Part shown: one piece after another, positions 63,194 through 64,000 of the stretch | Position numbering within the stretch: position 1 is the first letter of the stretch | How the letters are laid out: each line of letters begins with the position of its first letter | Assembly: GCF_004145405.1 (NCBI RefSeq) | Contig: NZ_SELQ01000006.1 | Coordinates: 1-64,000 of the forward strand | Reading direction: 5' to 3' | Length of the DNA: 64,000 nucleotides | Source: Salipiger sp. IMCC34102 | GTDB lineage: Bacteria; Pseudomonadota; Alphaproteobacteria; Rhodobacterales; Rhodobacteraceae | Notes under the pieces: model-generated | Databases searched by the model: none | The model's input: the letters and a program-made list of their open reading frames with translations, nothing else | Told to the model about the DNA's origin: nothing | Position numbers and translations under genes: made by a program

Positions 63194-63925
63194 TTAGAAG
63201 GGGAGCACGGCTTCAAGCGCCTGCTGTCCGTAACGGGGTTGCACGACGTCGGTGATCTGACCGCGCCCACCGTAAGAGATGCGAGCCGAGGCGATCTTGT
63301 CGTAGGTAATCTCGTTCTGGCGGGTGATGTCGGTCGGCCGCACGAAGCCCGAGACCGTCAGCTCGCGCAACTCGAAATTCACGCGCACCTCCTGCTGGCC
63401 GGCGATGGACAGCACGCCGTTGGGCAGCACGTCGACCACCGTGGCGGCGATCCGAAGCTCCAACTGCTCGTTGCGACTGACGGACCCCTGCCCTTGCGCG
63501 CTGGACGAGGATTCGAGGCCCACCGCGCTGCCGAGGGTGGCCCCCTCGGGCAACCTGTCCTCGAGGCTCTGCGGCAGACCGAAGAGGTTCGGCATCCCCA
63601 ACGACTGGCTGGCCGAGCGTGACCGGTCGCCGGAGTTGGTGATCTCGGCGCTGTCGTCGATCTCGATCACGACTGTCAGTATATCGCCCTGCTGCATCGC
63701 GCGACGCTCGCCCAGAAGAGAGCCACGGTCGCTGGTCCAGAGGGAGGCCGTTTCGCCCGGGAAAGACGGCGTGTCGTCTATGGCCTGCGGCAAAGCGTAG
63801 GTCACCATGGCCGTGCGGTCCGCGGTGGCGGCGATCGAGGTCAGTTCCGGCGTGCGTCCGACCTTGGTGGTGGAACAGGCCGCACAGCCCAGCAGGCTGA
63901 GAAGGATCAGGTTACGGCGCAACAT
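63194..63925 (-). CDS. flgH: Flagellar L-ring protein FlgH
   Basis: Outer-membrane lipoprotein forming the L ring around the flagellar rod. The 243-residue product has a lipobox LGCAAC (near residue 16) and the FlgH segments SLWTSDRGSLLGERRAMQQGDILTV, NGVLSIAGQQEVRVNFELREL and TDITRQNEITYDKIASARISYGG. A GGAG site supports the ATG at 63925; MEPP at 63937 is the alternative. It overlaps the 3' end of flgA by 14 bases and precedes the second fliL gene. Confidence 0.94.
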   Translation of the reverse strand: MLRRNLILLSLLGCAACSTTKVGRTPELTSIAATADRTAMVTYALPQAIDDTPSFPGETASLWTSDRGSLLGERRAMQQGDILTVVIEIDDSAEITNSGDRSRSASQSLGMPNLFGLPQSLEDRLPEGATLGSAVGLESSSSAQGQGSVSRNEQLELRIAATVVDVLPNGVLSIAGQQEVRVNFELRELTVSGFVRPTDITRQNEITYDKIASARISYGGRGQITDVVQPRYGQQALEAVLPF

Positions 63926-64000
63926 AGGCGGCTCCATCGGCGGAAACGCGGGCGCTGACGGTCGCGCGCGAGGCAAGGTTCATGACGCGCAGGATTTCGC
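63912..64000 (-). CDS. flgA: FlgA, flagellar P-ring assembly chaperone (3' end only)
   Basis: The last 28 complete codons of a gene running off the right edge. The frame reads EILRVMNLASRATVSARV, then SADGAAYVAP and TAA at 63914-63912. This pattern (V-N-L-x-S-R, then V-x-G/A-x-V) is the SAF-type C-terminus of FlgA, periplasmic chaperone of the P ring. It overlaps the flgH start by 14 bases, consistent with flgA-flgH linkage in this order. Confidence 0.75.
   Translation of the reverse strand, partial: EILRVMNLASRATVSARVSADGAAYVAP

Overview
The window is 64 kb of ordinary-looking chromosome from an alphaproteobacterium, almost certainly a member of the Rhodobacterales (Roseobacter/Rhodobacteraceae group). 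Support for this is the high GC content, the Rhodobacter-style flagellar cluster (divergent fliF-fliH-fliN-fliP and fliL-orf-motE-like-motA-orf-flhA-fliR-flhB), the 41-residue single-cysteine L36 protein, a CtrA-type box between the flagellar operons, and four copies of a short dispersed repeat (from memory, of a type common between Rhodobacteraceae genes). I see no prophage, insertion sequence, CRISPR array or integrase.

Layout, left to right. 1-440 has no gene. 441-2791: methionine-sulfoxide repair pair msrP-msrQ and an M48 lipoprotein peptidase (minus strand). 2902-6496: clpB behind a sigma-32 type promoter and a strongly acidic membrane-anchored protein. 6661-7711: pyrF and a small conserved-looking ORF. 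7897-12257: a four-gene operon matching E. coli ynjF-ynjB-ynjC-ynjD (CDP-alcohol phosphatidyltransferase plus ABC importer), preceded by a hydantoinase-A-like gene (12390-14396). 14566-17391: Nudix hydrolase, DinB with an N-terminal zinc ribbon, a 55-residue hydrophilic protein and an N-formylglutamate amidohydrolase-like enzyme. 17519-17802: tRNA-Val(GAC) and rpmJ. 17915-20906: two convergent exported proteins, one built of PPC-like repeats and one a caspase-fold protein that has lost its catalytic dyad. 20920-30089: one long minus-strand operon, an acyl-CoA-synthetase-like gene, livG, a small orf, livH, livM, livK, livF and a PaaK-like ligase. This looks like uptake of an organic acid coupled to CoA activation.

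30281-37187 holds a DUF481-type outer-membrane protein, a solitary formate dehydrogenase alpha subunit, yaaA and recQ. 37373-41023 (plus strand) holds a phosphohistidine-type phosphatase, a lysine-forming saccharopine dehydrogenase homologue, a dihydroorotase homologue without its metal ligands, and plsY. 41088-42503 holds a small orf, beta-carbonic anhydrase and a small membrane protein. 42609-46646 is a tightly overlapping operon (flavin oxidase, DUF1365, MFS transporter, SDR) resembling a singlet-oxygen/sigma-E regulon operon of Rhodobacter sphaeroides. 46725-50285 holds a lipoprotein, rmuC and mutL, directly downstream of the leftward flagellar operon.

50348-64000 is flagellar: fliP, fliN, fliH-like and fliF leftward; fliL, an orf, a motE-like gene, motA, a 712-residue exported protein, flhA, fliR, flhB and a coiled-coil orf rightward; then a second fliL-like gene, flgH and the 3' end of flgA leftward. 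Most gene ends overlap by 1-8 bases, so translational coupling is the rule. The least explained elements are the pseudo-caspase, the pseudo-dihydroorotase, the ynj-type operon, the solitary formate dehydrogenase subunit, the 712-residue flagellar-cluster protein and the acidic protein beside clpB.
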